A stretch of DNA of 48,462 bases from positions 1-48,462 of the forward strand of contig DVOA01000004.1 in the NCBI GenBank assembly GCA_018714005.1, given 5' to 3'. Origin of the DNA: Spyradomonas excrementavium. GTDB taxonomy: Bacteria > Cyanobacteriota > Vampirovibrionia > Gastranaerophilales > Gastranaerophilaceae. Shown here in pieces: positions 1 to 8,730 of the stretch. Every line of letters begins with the position of its first letter. Positions within the stretch are counted from its first letter, which is position 1. The notes under the pieces were generated by a model that was given only the letters and a program-made list of their open reading frames with translations, did not search any database and was not told the DNA's origin. The position numbers and the translations under genes are program-made.

Positions 1-189
1 TTGACCAGTTTCGGGTATCCGCTTATCGGGGTGGCGATTCTGCTGGGAATTGACCAGATTCTTGATATGGGAAGAACCACTGTAAACCTTATCGGCAACT
101 GTATTGCCACGATTTTTATTTCAAGGTGGGAAAACGAATTTGATTATGAAAAAATGAACGAATTTGTGCTGGCTTCCGAGGAAGATTGA
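1..189 (+). CDS. C-terminal end of a dicarboxylate/amino acid:cation symporter (partial)
   Basis: Only the last 62 residues lie in the window; the frame is open to the left edge, so the TTG at base 1 is not a real start. The segment reads like the final transmembrane/re-entrant part of the SDF (DAACS) family: a hydrophobic GVAILLGIDQILDMGRTTVN stretch with the Asp and Arg-Thr-x-x-Asn pattern that forms the substrate and cation site in GltPh-like carriers. A short acidic cytoplasmic tail follows and ends in TGA. Known family role: sodium- or proton-coupled uptake of C4-dicarboxylates, glutamate or neutral amino acids across the inner membrane. Substrate cannot be told from this fragment. Confidence 0.82.
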   Translation: MTSFGYPLIGVAILLGIDQILDMGRTTVNLIGNCIATIFISRWENEFDYEKMNEFVLASEED

Positions 190-306
190 GGCGGCGGGGA
201 AATGTAAAATGTTTGTAACAATACATCTGAATTAACCCCGTTGTTTAGCAAATTTTTTTCTGTTTTTCTTTATTATTAATAGTGTAATCTGTGAAGGGGA
301 AAAGGC

Positions 307-3300
307 ATGCAAATAAACGGGACTAACCCGATTTATGGAAAAAACAAGAACAAACCGTCGTTTTCGGGGCATACAATTGCAAGGGATGAGCGCGGAAATA
401 CAGTTTACAAATTCTATCTGCCGAATAATCCGCAAAATATTCAGGTAGAAACCGCTCTGCTTCAAAAACATGCGGACGGAAATTTTACATTTATCCCCGG
501 CACTTCTGAAAAACACCCGCTCGCAAACGGAATTTACGAATACAAACCCGCAAAGGATGTGCTGACAGCGGATAAAACTGTTGGTTATAGATTTATTATT
601 GACGGAGAACATAAATATTTTGATTACGCAAAATGCATAAACGATGAAAAAGCCGGCAAATTTACCGTCGCAACTCCGCCTACCCGTTCGGGTCATACAA
701 TTCCCCGCCAGATGGGGCACCTTTTCCCTGATTCTTTGCTTGATTTTACAAACCTGAGCGAAGAAAAACGCAACCATTTCAACCATCTGGGCGGAACTCT
801 GAACACAATCAACGACCATATTGATATTTTCAAAGATTTTGGCGTAAAAAGAATTCTCAGCACGCCTGTTTTCGGGCAGGATACTGTCAGCAGCCACGGA
901 TACTGGACTTCCAACGCTTATCAGATTACAAGCACGCTCGGAAATATTGATGATTTTAAAAATCTTCAGGTTAATCTCTTTAAAAACGGCATGGGCTGGG
1001 TCGCAGACGGTGCTTTCGTAAACGAAGGGCTCCACGGCGTTCACATAAAAGACGTCATGACCTGGAACTCAAAATCGCCGTTTTTTGACTGGTTTTCAAC
1101 AAAAAATGTACAGGATTACGGATTGCAGTTCGGTATTCTTTCAAAACAGCCCGATACCCGCAAACACACTCACTACCGTCTTGTGAACGCAAGGCATAAA
1201 ATCGTTTTTGAAAAGACTGCAAACGGAATGATTGAAAAAGAAGTCGTCCGCAACAAAGATTACAGAAGCACAAAGCCGACTTATGTCCAGATTTTTGACG
1301 ATAGGCTGGCGACTTTGGGTCAGGTCAACTCAAGCAAAGTTTTTGATGTTTACGAAAACAAAAATGCTGATGACAAGTTTGAAATAAACAATTACAAAGA
1401 CGCTGTTCAGCCGTATGCTTTCAGGGTTTCGCCTTTTGACGCAGAAAAGAATTACCTGAAATATGAAGAAGCAAAACATGCCGATAAAAAGGCTGAATTT
1501 AAAGATTATTTAACAGTTTGGACGAATTTTGAGTTTGTTCCCTCAAATAAAGACGGCGGCGTCGGAACATGGGTTGGAAACACTGATATTCCCAAAAAAC
1601 GCTTCATGATTTCCGAAAAATCTATTGAAGGGCTGCCGGAAGAGAAAGTTGAACTTCTAAAAGCCGCTCCATGGCAGGTTCAGGACGATACAATCCAAAT
1701 CGGTAAATTCTGGACGTCAGAAACAGCCAGAACCCTGCTTGATTACACCGCTTCACAGATTTATGACGAGCTGGAATCCGCAGGCGACTATAAAACAGCA
1801 ATCAAAAACCTTATTAAGAATAATAAGCTCCCCAAAGCCGCAGAGGCCGCAATTGAGGGCGAAAATGGAAAAACCCCGCTTGATAATTTATTGAATGTAA
1901 AATCTAGCGGTGAACGTGATTATAATTTGAAAAAAGTACCCGTGCCGGAAAGCATTGCTGAAGGATTGATGGCGTTTCCTATGGACGCAATTGAATATTC
2001 CAATGATTTGACCTCGGTTCTTGCTTATCCGTGGCTGAAAAACTTTGCTGTGGATGAAAAAACCGTAGGAAAATCAAGATTTGAGCTCTACAAGATGGGC
2101 GATGAATTCTATTCAAAAATGCCCTCAAAATATAGAGAACTCTATCAGCAAACCGACAAATTCATTGCGGAAGAAATGACAAAAAAAGCTACTGAAATCT
2201 TCAAAGCCGCAGGAACCAGAGCCGGAATTGATATGGTGGATTCCCACGGAAATCTTACTGCCGACGGTCGGGAAGCTTATTCAATAGTCGCTGCTGATAT
2301 TGCAAAATTCCTCTATGTTTCCGCGCTTACACCGCAGATAAACCCCGCGTACAAAGACGGCAGGCTTACTTATGATACTGACGAGCTGAAATCGGTTTAT
2401 CTTGAAACACTTGACCTGCAGTATGCCCACAGCCCTGAAGAAGCCGCAAAAATGGTGCTGCACAGGCTCAAACGCGGCGTGAAAAAGCTGAATGAGAACA
2501 GACAGGCAGATTTTGAGAAATTCCTTGCTAAAAAACTTGAAAAATTCGATGCTGATACGGTTAATGCCGCAAGATTGGTTATTGAAAAAGCAGAAGCGGG
2601 CCTTGATTGGCGTATTGACGCAGCAAAAGATGTCGGCGACTGGGATGCTGTGGACGCAGGCAAGATGTCAGAGCGTGAATGTTACGACAAAACAGCCGGA
2701 TTCTGGGAAAAATTCAATTCTGCTGTGCGCAAATTCAACCCGAATACCTTCACAATCGGCGAGCTTGTGCTTGATATGGAGCACAACAATCAGGATTTCG
2801 GCTTGAAAAATGCTTTTCAGGAAACTTTTAACAGCAGAACGGGATTTACAACAGAAACCGATTACAATTTCCTATATTCTTCGCCTATGGAGCTGTTTGG
2901 CGCAGATTTAACGGATTCGGGCGGATTGAACCATCATGACAACATTGACCAGAAAACCCGTGACATAATCAACGGCGCAACAGCAAACCGCCTCTATGAC
3001 AACGTCAATTTTGCCCATGTTTTCTCCGGAAACCATGATAAACCGAGAATTTTGCATTTGCTCGGCTTGAATCTTGCTATTTTTAAAGATGATAAGGCAA
3101 AAGCAATGGAGGATTTGTTCCACCGTGCGCTTGAAAACAACATGGTCAAAGATGAAATTAACAAACAGTACGGCGAGTACAAAGAAACTCTCCGTCGTGC
3201 GGTTCATGACCTGTCAGAGGGCAAATATACCCACATATCGTCAATAAAACACAATGATTCTGAGAATTTTGGCACAAGACCATACCGCCAGAATATTGAC

Positions 3301-4143
3301 GATGTATTTTTGCAGGCAGCCTATATGGATGACAAATTTAAGAACAATATTTATTCCGACAAAGGAAAAATTGACTATCTCAGGGCGCTTTTGCTCAAGG
3401 GAATGCTTTTTGACCCTATGAGAAAAGCAGAATCCATGCTTTTCTATCAGGTCGGTATGCCCGGCAGCCCGACTGTTTATATGGGCGATGAAATCGGTGA
3501 AACAGGCTGGGAAACACCATGCAAAAACGAATTCCAGAACAACAGAAACCGTCTTCATTATGAAGTTTTGGACGATGACAGGTATAAATTTATTCAAGAA
3601 TACAGAACAAACCTCAAAAACATAATGAATATCAGAAACCAGAAAGCGGCTACCCCCCTTGTCAACGGCGCTTCAATACCTTTGCAGGGCATTGCGCTTA
3701 AAGAGGGTGGAAATGCAGCAGTGGTCTATCGTTATAACGACAAATCCGACGCAATCTGCGTATTCCACAACCGCGGGTATGGAAAGTTACCTCATGAACG
3801 CGGTCTGGATTCATCTGTAGATGAAATCAGCCTTGAGCAGAGCGGAGAATTCGGGCTTCCGAACGCTCTTGCAGCCGGAACAATCTATTATGACGCACTT
3901 TGCCCCTCAAATAAATATGAAGTCAAAGTCGAAAACAATGTTGCTAAACTCTACAACACCGGCGGCGGCCCGATTCAGCTCGGAAACAAAGGCATTATCC
4001 TTTTGAGGGAAAAAGGCTTTAACGGCGAAGATTATTTTGAAGAAAAGCAGGAAAAGGACAAAAAAATCAGGTCAGTTTCTTTCCACGGCAGAAAAGCCAA
4101 CCCTTACGTTGCACTCGCAAACCTGAAATATAATATCCGCTAA
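307..4143 (+). CDS. Giant GH13 (alpha-amylase-like) glycoside hydrolase with a large insertion
   Basis: A 1278-aa protein. Residues 1-110 look like an N-terminal beta-sandwich of CBM48 type. The GH13 motifs are present in order: region I around D234 (GMGWVADGAFVNEGLHGVH), region II WRIDA with the nucleophile D771, region III TIGE with acid/base E819, and region IV GNHD with D911. A GMPGSPTVYMGDEIG segment and a C-terminal beta domain follow. Known chemistry: retaining cleavage or transfer of alpha-glucosidic bonds. Regions I and II are about 535 residues apart, whereas ordinary GH13 enzymes have roughly 60-150, so a very large insertion sits in the barrel. No signal peptide is visible, so it probably acts on cytoplasmic glucan. 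The N-terminal KPSFSG and C-terminal VSFHG motifs look lineage-specific. ATG follows a GAAGGGGAAAAGG ribosome site. Substrate unknown. Confidence 0.85.
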   Translation: MQINGTNPIYGKNKNKPSFSGHTIARDERGNTVYKFYLPNNPQNIQVETALLQKHADGNFTFIPGTSEKHPLANGIYEYKPAKDVLTADKTVGYRFIIDGEHKYFDYAKCINDEKAGKFTVATPPTRSGHTIPRQMGHLFPDSLLDFTNLSEEKRNHFNHLGGTLNTINDHIDIFKDFGVKRILSTPVFGQDTVSSHGYWTSNAYQITSTLGNIDDFKNLQVNLFKNGMGWVADGAFVNEGLHGVHIKDVMTWNSKSPFFDWFSTKNVQDYGLQFGILSKQPDTRKHTHYRLVNARHKIVFEKTANGMIEKEVVRNKDYRSTKPTYVQIFDDRLATLGQVNSSKVFDVYENKNADDKFEINNYKDAVQPYAFRVSPFDAEKNYLKYEEAKHADKKAEFKDYLTVWTNFEFVPSNKDGGVGTWVGNTDIPKKRFMISEKSIEGLPEEKVELLKAAPWQVQDDTIQIGKFWTSETARTLLDYTASQIYDELESAGDYKTAIKNLIKNNKLPKAAEAAIEGENGKTPLDNLLNVKSSGERDYNLKKVPVPESIAEGLMAFPMDAIEYSNDLTSVLAYPWLKNFAVDEKTVGKSRFELYKMGDEFYSKMPSKYRELYQQTDKFIAEEMTKKATEIFKAAGTRAGIDMVDSHGNLTADGREAYSIVAADIAKFLYVSALTPQINPAYKDGRLTYDTDELKSVYLETLDLQYAHSPEEAAKMVLHRLKRGVKKLNENRQADFEKFLAKKLEKFDADTVNAARLVIEKAEAGLDWRIDAAKDVGDWDAVDAGKMSERECYDKTAGFWEKFNSAVRKFNPNTFTIGELVLDMEHNNQDFGLKNAFQETFNSRTGFTTETDYNFLYSSPMELFGADLTDSGGLNHHDNIDQKTRDIINGATANRLYDNVNFAHVFSGNHDKPRILHLLGLNLAIFKDDKAKAMEDLFHRALENNMVKDEINKQYGEYKETLRRAVHDLSEGKYTHISSIKHNDSENFGTRPYRQNIDDVFLQAAYMDDKFKNNIYSDKGKIDYLRALLLKGMLFDPMRKAESMLFYQVGMPGSPTVYMGDEIGETGWETPCKNEFQNNRNRLHYEVLDDDRYKFIQEYRTNLKNIMNIRNQKAATPLVNGASIPLQGIALKEGGNAAVVYRYNDKSDAICVFHNRGYGKLPHERGLDSSVDEISLEQSGEFGLPNALAAGTIYYDALCPSNKYEVKVENNVAKLYNTGGGPIQLGNKGIILLREKGFNGEDYFEEKQEKDKKIRSVSFHGRKANPYVALANLKYNIR

Positions 4144-4157
4144 TCCCGGTTAATTAG

Positions 4158-6362
4158 CTATAAAATATCAACCGGATCAACATCCACAATCATTTTTATG
4201 TCGTTCGGAAGCTTGATTTTCGATAAAAACGACGTAACAAACCCGTGTCCGCGTTCATTGAGCTTGTTTTTTATCAAAATCTGAAAACGGTAGTTTTCCT
4301 GCAATCTTTCTATCACGCATGGCACAGAACCCAGCACGGCAAGCGGTTCTGCGATGTTCAGCTTATCGACAACCTCGCGCAGCCTCATCGCAATCTCCAT
4401 TGCGCTTTTTTCTGCGCGAAACTGATTTTTTGAAGAAATAACTATGCGGATAATCCTGCTGAAAGGCGGATAATCAAAGTTTTCGCGCGCTTCGATTTCG
4501 GATTTGTAAAAACTCAAATAATCCTGCTCTTTTGCGTTTTCAAGAGCGAAAAAATCGGGGTTGTAGGTTTGAAAATAAACCGTTCCGGGGTTGTTTCCGC
4601 GCCCTGCGCGCCCTGCAACCTGCGTCAAAAGCTGAAATCCCCGCTCACAGGAGCGAAAATCAGGCAGATTGAACCCGTTGTCCGCGTTTATTACGCCCAC
4701 AAGCGTCACATTCGGGTTGTCCAGCCCTTTTGCAATCATCTGTGTGCCGATAAGAATGTCGATTTTGCCCTTTGAAAAGTCCTCGAGGATTTCAATATGT
4801 CGGTTTTTCCTGTTTAACGAATCGCTGTCGAGCCGCTCTATCCTGCAATCGGGGAAAAGTTTTTGCGCAATCAACTCGACCCTTTGAACGCCGGTTCCGC
4901 TGTTTCGCAGGGCATCTGAGCCGCATTTCGGGCATGATGTGAGAATTCCGGTTTCGTAATTGCAATAATGGCACTTCATTGTCTGGGTTTCGGAGTGAAA
5001 AATCAAAGGAATCGCGCATTTCGGGCATTCAATAACCTCTCCGCAGGACATGCACTGCGTATAAGTCGAAAATCCGCGCCGATTCATCAAAATAATCGAC
5101 TGTTTTCCGTCGCGCAGGTTTTCTTCAATCGCATTAACCAGCGCGCGCGAAAAAATCCCGTGATTAGCCCGAAAATGCTCCTCGCGTATATCGACAACCT
5201 TGACTTTTGCCATCGGATAATCGTTGTAGCGCTTTTTCATCTCGAGAAGATTGCCCGAATTCAGCGCATAGTAATAAGAATTTACGTCAGGCGTGGCGCT
5301 GCCGAGCAAAAGCGGGCAGTTGTGCAGCTCCGCAAGCTTTTGCGCAACCTTTTTCGCGTCATAACGGGGCGAGGGGGTGGATTGTTTGTAGGCGCTTTCG
5401 TGTTCTTCGTCAATTATTATCAATCCGATGTTTTTTAACGGTGCAAATACCGCAGAGCGCGCTCCTGCAAGGATTTTGATTTCATTGTTGTTGATTTTTT
5501 GCCAAACATCGTATTTTTCGCCCTCGGAAATGCTTGAATGCCAGATAGCTGTTTTTTCAATCCCGAAACGCCTTGCCAGCCTTTTTGTCAACTGCGACGC
5601 AAGCGCGATTTCCGGCGCAAGAAAGAGTACATTTTGCCCTTTTTCGAGCACTTTTTTTATTGCGTTAAAATAAACCTCGGTTTTCCCTGACGAAGTTACG
5701 CCATGAATCAGTATTTGCCCGCTTTTTCCGAGTCTTTTTTCAATTTCTGCACAAACGGATTTTTGTTCATCCGTCAAATCGGGAAACGGCTCCAAATCCT
5801 CTTCTTTAAAGATTTCCAGCGGGTTTCTGAACACAGCTTCCTCGCTAATCTCAAGGCAACCGGCTTTTTCGAGCTTATTTATTGTGGCGCGGGTGGTTTT
5901 TGCTTCTTTTTCAAAGTCAATCAGCCTCATTTTGCCCGAAGTTTCGAGTTTTTCAAGGATTTCCTTTTGCCTTTTTGTTGCGTTTTCGCAGTTTTTGAAT
6001 TCTACGTATTTGTCGCTCTGGCCGTGCATTTGGAGGAATTTCAGGGGGATTGCGCACTCAAGAACCGACTGGAGCGAACAAAAATAGTAATTCGCCACCC
6101 ATTCCAGAAATTTAAGGTATTCAAGGTCAAAAAGCGCCCTTGTGTCGAGGATTTCGGCGATTTTTTTTGCCTTAATATCTTCGGGCAGGTAATCTGAAAA
6201 CCCCACAACAAAGGCATTTATCAGCCCCATGCGCCCGAACGGCACTTTTACGGCCTGTCCGATTTTTATTTCGGTTTTCAGCCCGTCAGGAATCAAATAG
6301 CTGAAGGTTTTCACCCCGAGCCCGCCGATACAGGTAAGAACGAGGGCATATTTTTTCAACAT
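4158..6362 (-). CDS. priA: Primosomal protein N' (replication restart helicase PriA)
   Basis: PriA is a 3'-to-5' superfamily 2 helicase that recognises abandoned replication forks and reloads the replisome. Visible features: an N-terminal 3'-BD-like segment (FSYLIPDG, VKVPFG), Walker A GVTSSGKTE, APEIAL, the DEEH Walker B, and eight cysteines in four CxxC pairs of the PriA zinc module. The ATG at 6362 gives the family-like N-terminus MLKKYALVLT and a 734-aa protein. An in-frame TTG at 6404 would add 14 residues and has a better-spaced AGAGG, only 3 bp after the upstream stop, so the start is uncertain. It is coupled closely to the PC4-like gene upstream and converges on the GH13 gene 14 bp away. 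Confidence 0.95.
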   Translation of the reverse strand: MLKKYALVLTCIGGLGVKTFSYLIPDGLKTEIKIGQAVKVPFGRMGLINAFVVGFSDYLPEDIKAKKIAEILDTRALFDLEYLKFLEWVANYYFCSLQSVLECAIPLKFLQMHGQSDKYVEFKNCENATKRQKEILEKLETSGKMRLIDFEKEAKTTRATINKLEKAGCLEISEEAVFRNPLEIFKEEDLEPFPDLTDEQKSVCAEIEKRLGKSGQILIHGVTSSGKTEVYFNAIKKVLEKGQNVLFLAPEIALASQLTKRLARRFGIEKTAIWHSSISEGEKYDVWQKINNNEIKILAGARSAVFAPLKNIGLIIIDEEHESAYKQSTPSPRYDAKKVAQKLAELHNCPLLLGSATPDVNSYYYALNSGNLLEMKKRYNDYPMAKVKVVDIREEHFRANHGIFSRALVNAIEENLRDGKQSIILMNRRGFSTYTQCMSCGEVIECPKCAIPLIFHSETQTMKCHYCNYETGILTSCPKCGSDALRNSGTGVQRVELIAQKLFPDCRIERLDSDSLNRKNRHIEILEDFSKGKIDILIGTQMIAKGLDNPNVTLVGVINADNGFNLPDFRSCERGFQLLTQVAGRAGRGNNPGTVYFQTYNPDFFALENAKEQDYLSFYKSEIEARENFDYPPFSRIIRIVISSKNQFRAEKSAMEIAMRLREVVDKLNIAEPLAVLGSVPCVIERLQENYRFQILIKNKLNERGHGFVTSFLSKIKLPNDIKMIVDVDPVDIL

Positions 6363-6407
6363 GCCCTCATTTTGATTTTTCGTATTCGAGTGCTTTGCGC
6401 TCAAGTT

Positions 6408-6653
6408 TTACGCCTCTTCTTCAACCGTCATAAGCTCTTTCATCGCTTCTTCAACAGCGTCTTTCAAGAGTTCAAGGTTATCGGGAGAAACTGTAACGCC
6501 TTTTTTGGTCGGCAGCCAGTTCATGCCGTCGTCAGTTGTGTAAAAAATTCTCAAATCAAGGTAGCATTTGCCTTTGTATTCATTGATTGCGATTTGAAGC
6601 TGTTCTGTTGCGCTTCTGGGGATTGTTGCGATAATTTTAGGTTCCGTAGCCAT
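6408..6653 (-). CDS. PC4/YdbC-like single-stranded DNA-binding protein
   Basis: An 81-aa protein with the transcriptional coactivator p15 (PC4) fold signature: basic beta strands, a strand ending in DLRIFY, then D-G-x-x-W-x-P-T-K-K-G-V-T-V and a C-terminal helix (LELLKDAVEEAMKEL). Bacterial members such as YdbC bind single-stranded DNA as dimers. The Lys-Lys-Gly turn and aromatic residues expected for nucleic-acid contact are present. It is the first gene of a two-gene run with priA, separated by 3 bp, which suggests a role with ssDNA at stalled forks; this is inference from context. ATG is preceded by GATGAGG at suitable spacing. The acidic tail VEEEA is not essential to the fold. Confidence 0.8.
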   Translation of the reverse strand: MATEPKIIATIPRSATEQLQIAINEYKGKCYLDLRIFYTTDDGMNWLPTKKGVTVSPDNLELLKDAVEEAMKELMTVEEEA

Positions 6654-6719
6654 TTTTTCCTCATCTCTCCGTTTTTTATTTACAGAATTATTTTAGCACA
6701 AACTCCAACAATTGTGCAT

Positions 6720-6760
6720 ACTCCCTCCCCGGCTCGGGGAGGGGCGGGGTGGGGATTTGC
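6720..6760 (-). repeat. Family A C-rich palindromic repeat
   Basis: A GC-rich hairpin CCCTCCCC-ggct-CGGGGAGGG followed by GCGGGGTGGGGA. The same module occurs inverted at 11961-12005 and, elaborated, at 16799-16888 and 16988-17073. It lies in the 354-bp gap upstream of the PC4-like gene. The rest of that gap holds an A/T-rich tract and the long palindrome at 6876-6962; no other gene is seen. Confidence 0.75.
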
Positions 6761-6875
6761 ATGGTTTTTTTTTTTTGACTTTCTGCTATATCTGGTGCTG
6801 TTCATTTTCTTTCTCTTTTATTGCTACGAAAAGAGAAAGAAAACGAACCAAAAGAAAGAGAAACTCGCAATTGAA

Positions 6876-6962
6876 AAACACTGTAAAATTTTAGCGTGAA
6901 ATTTGCATCCACTCCACTACGCTCCGGTCTGTCAAATTTCGCACTAAAATTCAACAGTGTTT
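6876..6962. repeat. Long imperfect palindrome with 30-nt arms
   Basis: Arms 6876-6905 and 6933-6962 are inverted copies with about four mismatches, beginning AAACACTG and ending CAGTGTTT. The 27-nt loop contains CACTACGCTCCGG. The loop resembles, in reverse complement, the GAGCGAAGCG centre of the palindrome at 7344-7426. Together the two palindromes bracket a small AT-rich gene. The left T/A-rich arms could also act as a terminator for that minus-strand gene. Confidence 0.8.
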
Positions 6963-7009
6963 AATTATTTACTATGGCAAAGCCTCTACTATTCACGCCG
7001 GAAGATATT

Positions 7010-7219
7010 TTACTCATATTCTGCTATTAAGCTAAGCACCTGTTTTTTTGCTGTATTCAAATATCTATCTGAAAGCAATGAAAGCGTAGTAATTTCTAGA
7101 TTACTAAAATCGTCTTCACCAAGCAGGATTTTATTGAGAATAGAATGCACATGATAGCTTCTGTACAAATTTTCGTATAATATTTTTAACTTTTTCTCTT
7201 TTAGCTCTTGTTTACTCAT
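7010..7219 (-). CDS. Small hypothetical protein, 69 aa, between two palindromes
   Basis: No family recognised. The protein is predicted mostly helical and highly charged at the N-terminus (MSKQELKEKKLKILYENLYR), with a DDFSNLEITTLSLLSDRYL segment and no membrane segment or signal peptide. ATG is preceded by AATAGGT at about 8 nt, a weak ribosome site. The coding region is much more A/T-rich than its neighbours and stands alone between long palindromes at 6876-6962 and 7344-7426, which suggests an accessory or recently gained gene. It could be a chance ORF, although length and start context argue mildly for a real gene. Confidence 0.5.
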   Translation of the reverse strand: MSKQELKEKKLKILYENLYRSYHVHSILNKILLGEDDFSNLEITTLSLLSDRYLNTAKKQVLSLIAEYE

Positions 7220-7343
7220 TGAAAATACCTATTTCTTGTTTTTGTGTAATATAAACCAAAGTAATCCAATATTTTAATTTGCACAACCTGATAAAAATAC
7301 GTAGAATTCCACGTATTTTCAATATAATCCCATATCTCCCAAA

Positions 7344-7426
7344 GTAAAACGCCTTTTATATTCATTTTTCGACGCCTATGAGCGAAGCGAATCGAGCTAG
7401 AAAAATGAATATAAAAGGCGTTTTAC
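7344..7426. repeat. Perfect 27-bp-arm palindrome with AGCGAAGCGA centre
   Basis: Arms 7344-7370 and 7400-7426 are exact reverse complements over 27 nt (outer ends GTAAAACGCC and GGCGTTTTAC). The 29-nt centre holds GAGCGAAGCGAATCGAG. It sits just downstream of the lemA-like stop codon on the minus strand, so it could terminate that transcript, but it lacks a clean T-run. A centre of this kind with variable arms occurs in dispersed palindromes of several bacterial groups. Confidence 0.85.
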
Positions 7427-7443
7427 GCAACAGCAATAATTAA

Positions 7444-8022
7444 CTAAAACTTCACCTCCGGCACCGCCTTTTCAGCCTCACTCACTTCAAAGTACTCACG
7501 CGCCTTGATTCCTGAAATCATAGCGACAATATTCGTCGGGAATGTGCGGATTCTGGCGTTCAGCGCTTTTACACTTTCATTATAATCGCGTCTTGCCACC
7601 GCAATCCTGTTTTCTGTGCCCGCAAGCTCATCCTGCAGCCCGATAAACTGCTTGTCAGCCTTGAGCTCCGGATATCTTTCGACAATCATAAGCAATCTTG
7701 AAAGCGCTCCGTTAAGCTCCGAGGTGCTTTTTGCAACTGCGTTCACATCCTGCGAATTCATTGCACCGGAAAGCTTTGAGCGTGCGTCAGCAATGTTTGT
7801 GAAAACCGTGCTTTCGTGTTTTGCGTAGCCTTTTACGGTTTCAACAAGGTTCGGAATCAAATCATTACGCCTTTTCAGCTGATTTTCAACCTGTGCCCAG
7901 TTTGACGTGACCGACTCGTCCATAACCTGCAAATTGTTAAAAGTTCCGATAAACGCGCTGAAAACCATCAAAACTAAGATAACAACCAGCCCCAGAACTA
8001 TCCAAAGTGTATTGTTTTTCAT
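7444..8022 (-). CDS. lemA: LemA family membrane protein
   Basis: A 192-aa protein with one N-terminal membrane segment (about residues 6-26, LWIVLGLVVILVLMVFSA) and a long helical domain bearing the LemA signature: NWAQVENQLKRRNDLIPNLV, ETVKGYAKHE and RRDYNESVKALN. The known fold is a helical bundle with a short periplasmic or extracytoplasmic N-end; molecular role is unclear. LemA genes often stand next to TPM-domain genes, as here, with a nucleotidyltransferase-like gene between them. It is the last gene of the run 11494 to 7444, 15 bp after its neighbour. Confidence 0.93.
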   Translation of the reverse strand: MKNNTLWIVLGLVVILVLMVFSAFIGTFNNLQVMDESVTSNWAQVENQLKRRNDLIPNLVETVKGYAKHESTVFTNIADARSKLSGAMNSQDVNAVAKSTSELNGALSRLLMIVERYPELKADKQFIGLQDELAGTENRIAVARRDYNESVKALNARIRTFPTNIVAMISGIKAREYFEVSEAEKAVPEVKF

Positions 8023-8037
8023 TTTTTAACCCTTTCT

Positions 8038-8727
8038 CTATAATTTATCCGTATATTTTAATAATCTGTCCGCTTCGTCAATGAATTTTTGCGCTGTTTT
8101 GTCAATATCTGCAAGCTTTTTCCGGCCCTCTTTAAACAAAATCAGCTCCTCAAAAAATTCACTGTTGACCGCCCCGCACTCGCCCGCAGCCCGCACGGTT
8201 TCATAAGGAGTTTCGCCGGCAGGAAGGTTTTTTAGCCTCAAAACAGCTTTCAAAACCGCCATTGCAGTCGCAAGCGACGCCAAAATCAGCCGCTCAAGCC
8301 TCTTTTTGTTCGGTGCAAACAATAAATACTCTTTTCTGAAGCGCATAAGCATATTTTTCGCCTCACGCTCGCACTGGAGCCGCAAATCGTCATATTTTAC
8401 ATCAATTACGCTAATTATGTCAGTTCCGTACAAAATATGGTGATTTTCCTTGATATCAGCGTATTCCATCGGGTAAACATCCGCCGAAGAAAACCATTCT
8501 GATGTGCTCATAAAAACCGGTACCGGATTTTTGCGTGTCCATTTGTAAACCGCTTTTGTGCAGGATTTCAGGTCTTCTGCTTTTAAATCCTGCACAATAA
8601 TCATCAAATCTGCGCCCTCTTTCAGGTCATAGGCGGGGATTCCGGTTTTTGAGCCGTAAACAAAAATCGTTTCCAGCTTGTCTTTCAAAATATCTTTTAA
8701 TTCTTCAATAAATTTGTTTACATTCAT
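8038..8727 (-). CDS. Nucleotidyltransferase-fold protein with incomplete catalytic motif
   Basis: A 229-aa soluble protein. Residues 18-45 read ETIFVYGSKTG...ADLMIIV, matching the GS motif and first acidic strand of the MNT/pol-beta nucleotidyltransferase fold. The second acidic residue of the usual hDh[DE]h is absent (DLM), so metal binding may be weakened or lost. The C-terminal half is helical and resembles a HEPN-like or four-helix region. It lies exactly between the TPM and LemA genes with 3- and 15-bp gaps, so it is probably co-expressed with them. The family role is unknown; a regulatory nucleotide-binding or inactive transferase role is inference. Confidence 0.65.
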   Translation of the reverse strand: MNVNKFIEELKDILKDKLETIFVYGSKTGIPAYDLKEGADLMIIVQDLKAEDLKSCTKAVYKWTRKNPVPVFMSTSEWFSSADVYPMEYADIKENHHILYGTDIISVIDVKYDDLRLQCEREAKNMLMRFRKEYLLFAPNKKRLERLILASLATAMAVLKAVLRLKNLPAGETPYETVRAAGECGAVNSEFFEELILFKEGRKKLADIDKTAQKFIDEADRLLKYTDKL

Positions 8728-8730
8728 TTT

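Noticed and set aside
232..1044. Minus-strand 270-residue open frame
   Set aside because: Lies antisense to the GH13 coding region, without ribosome site or recognisable domain.
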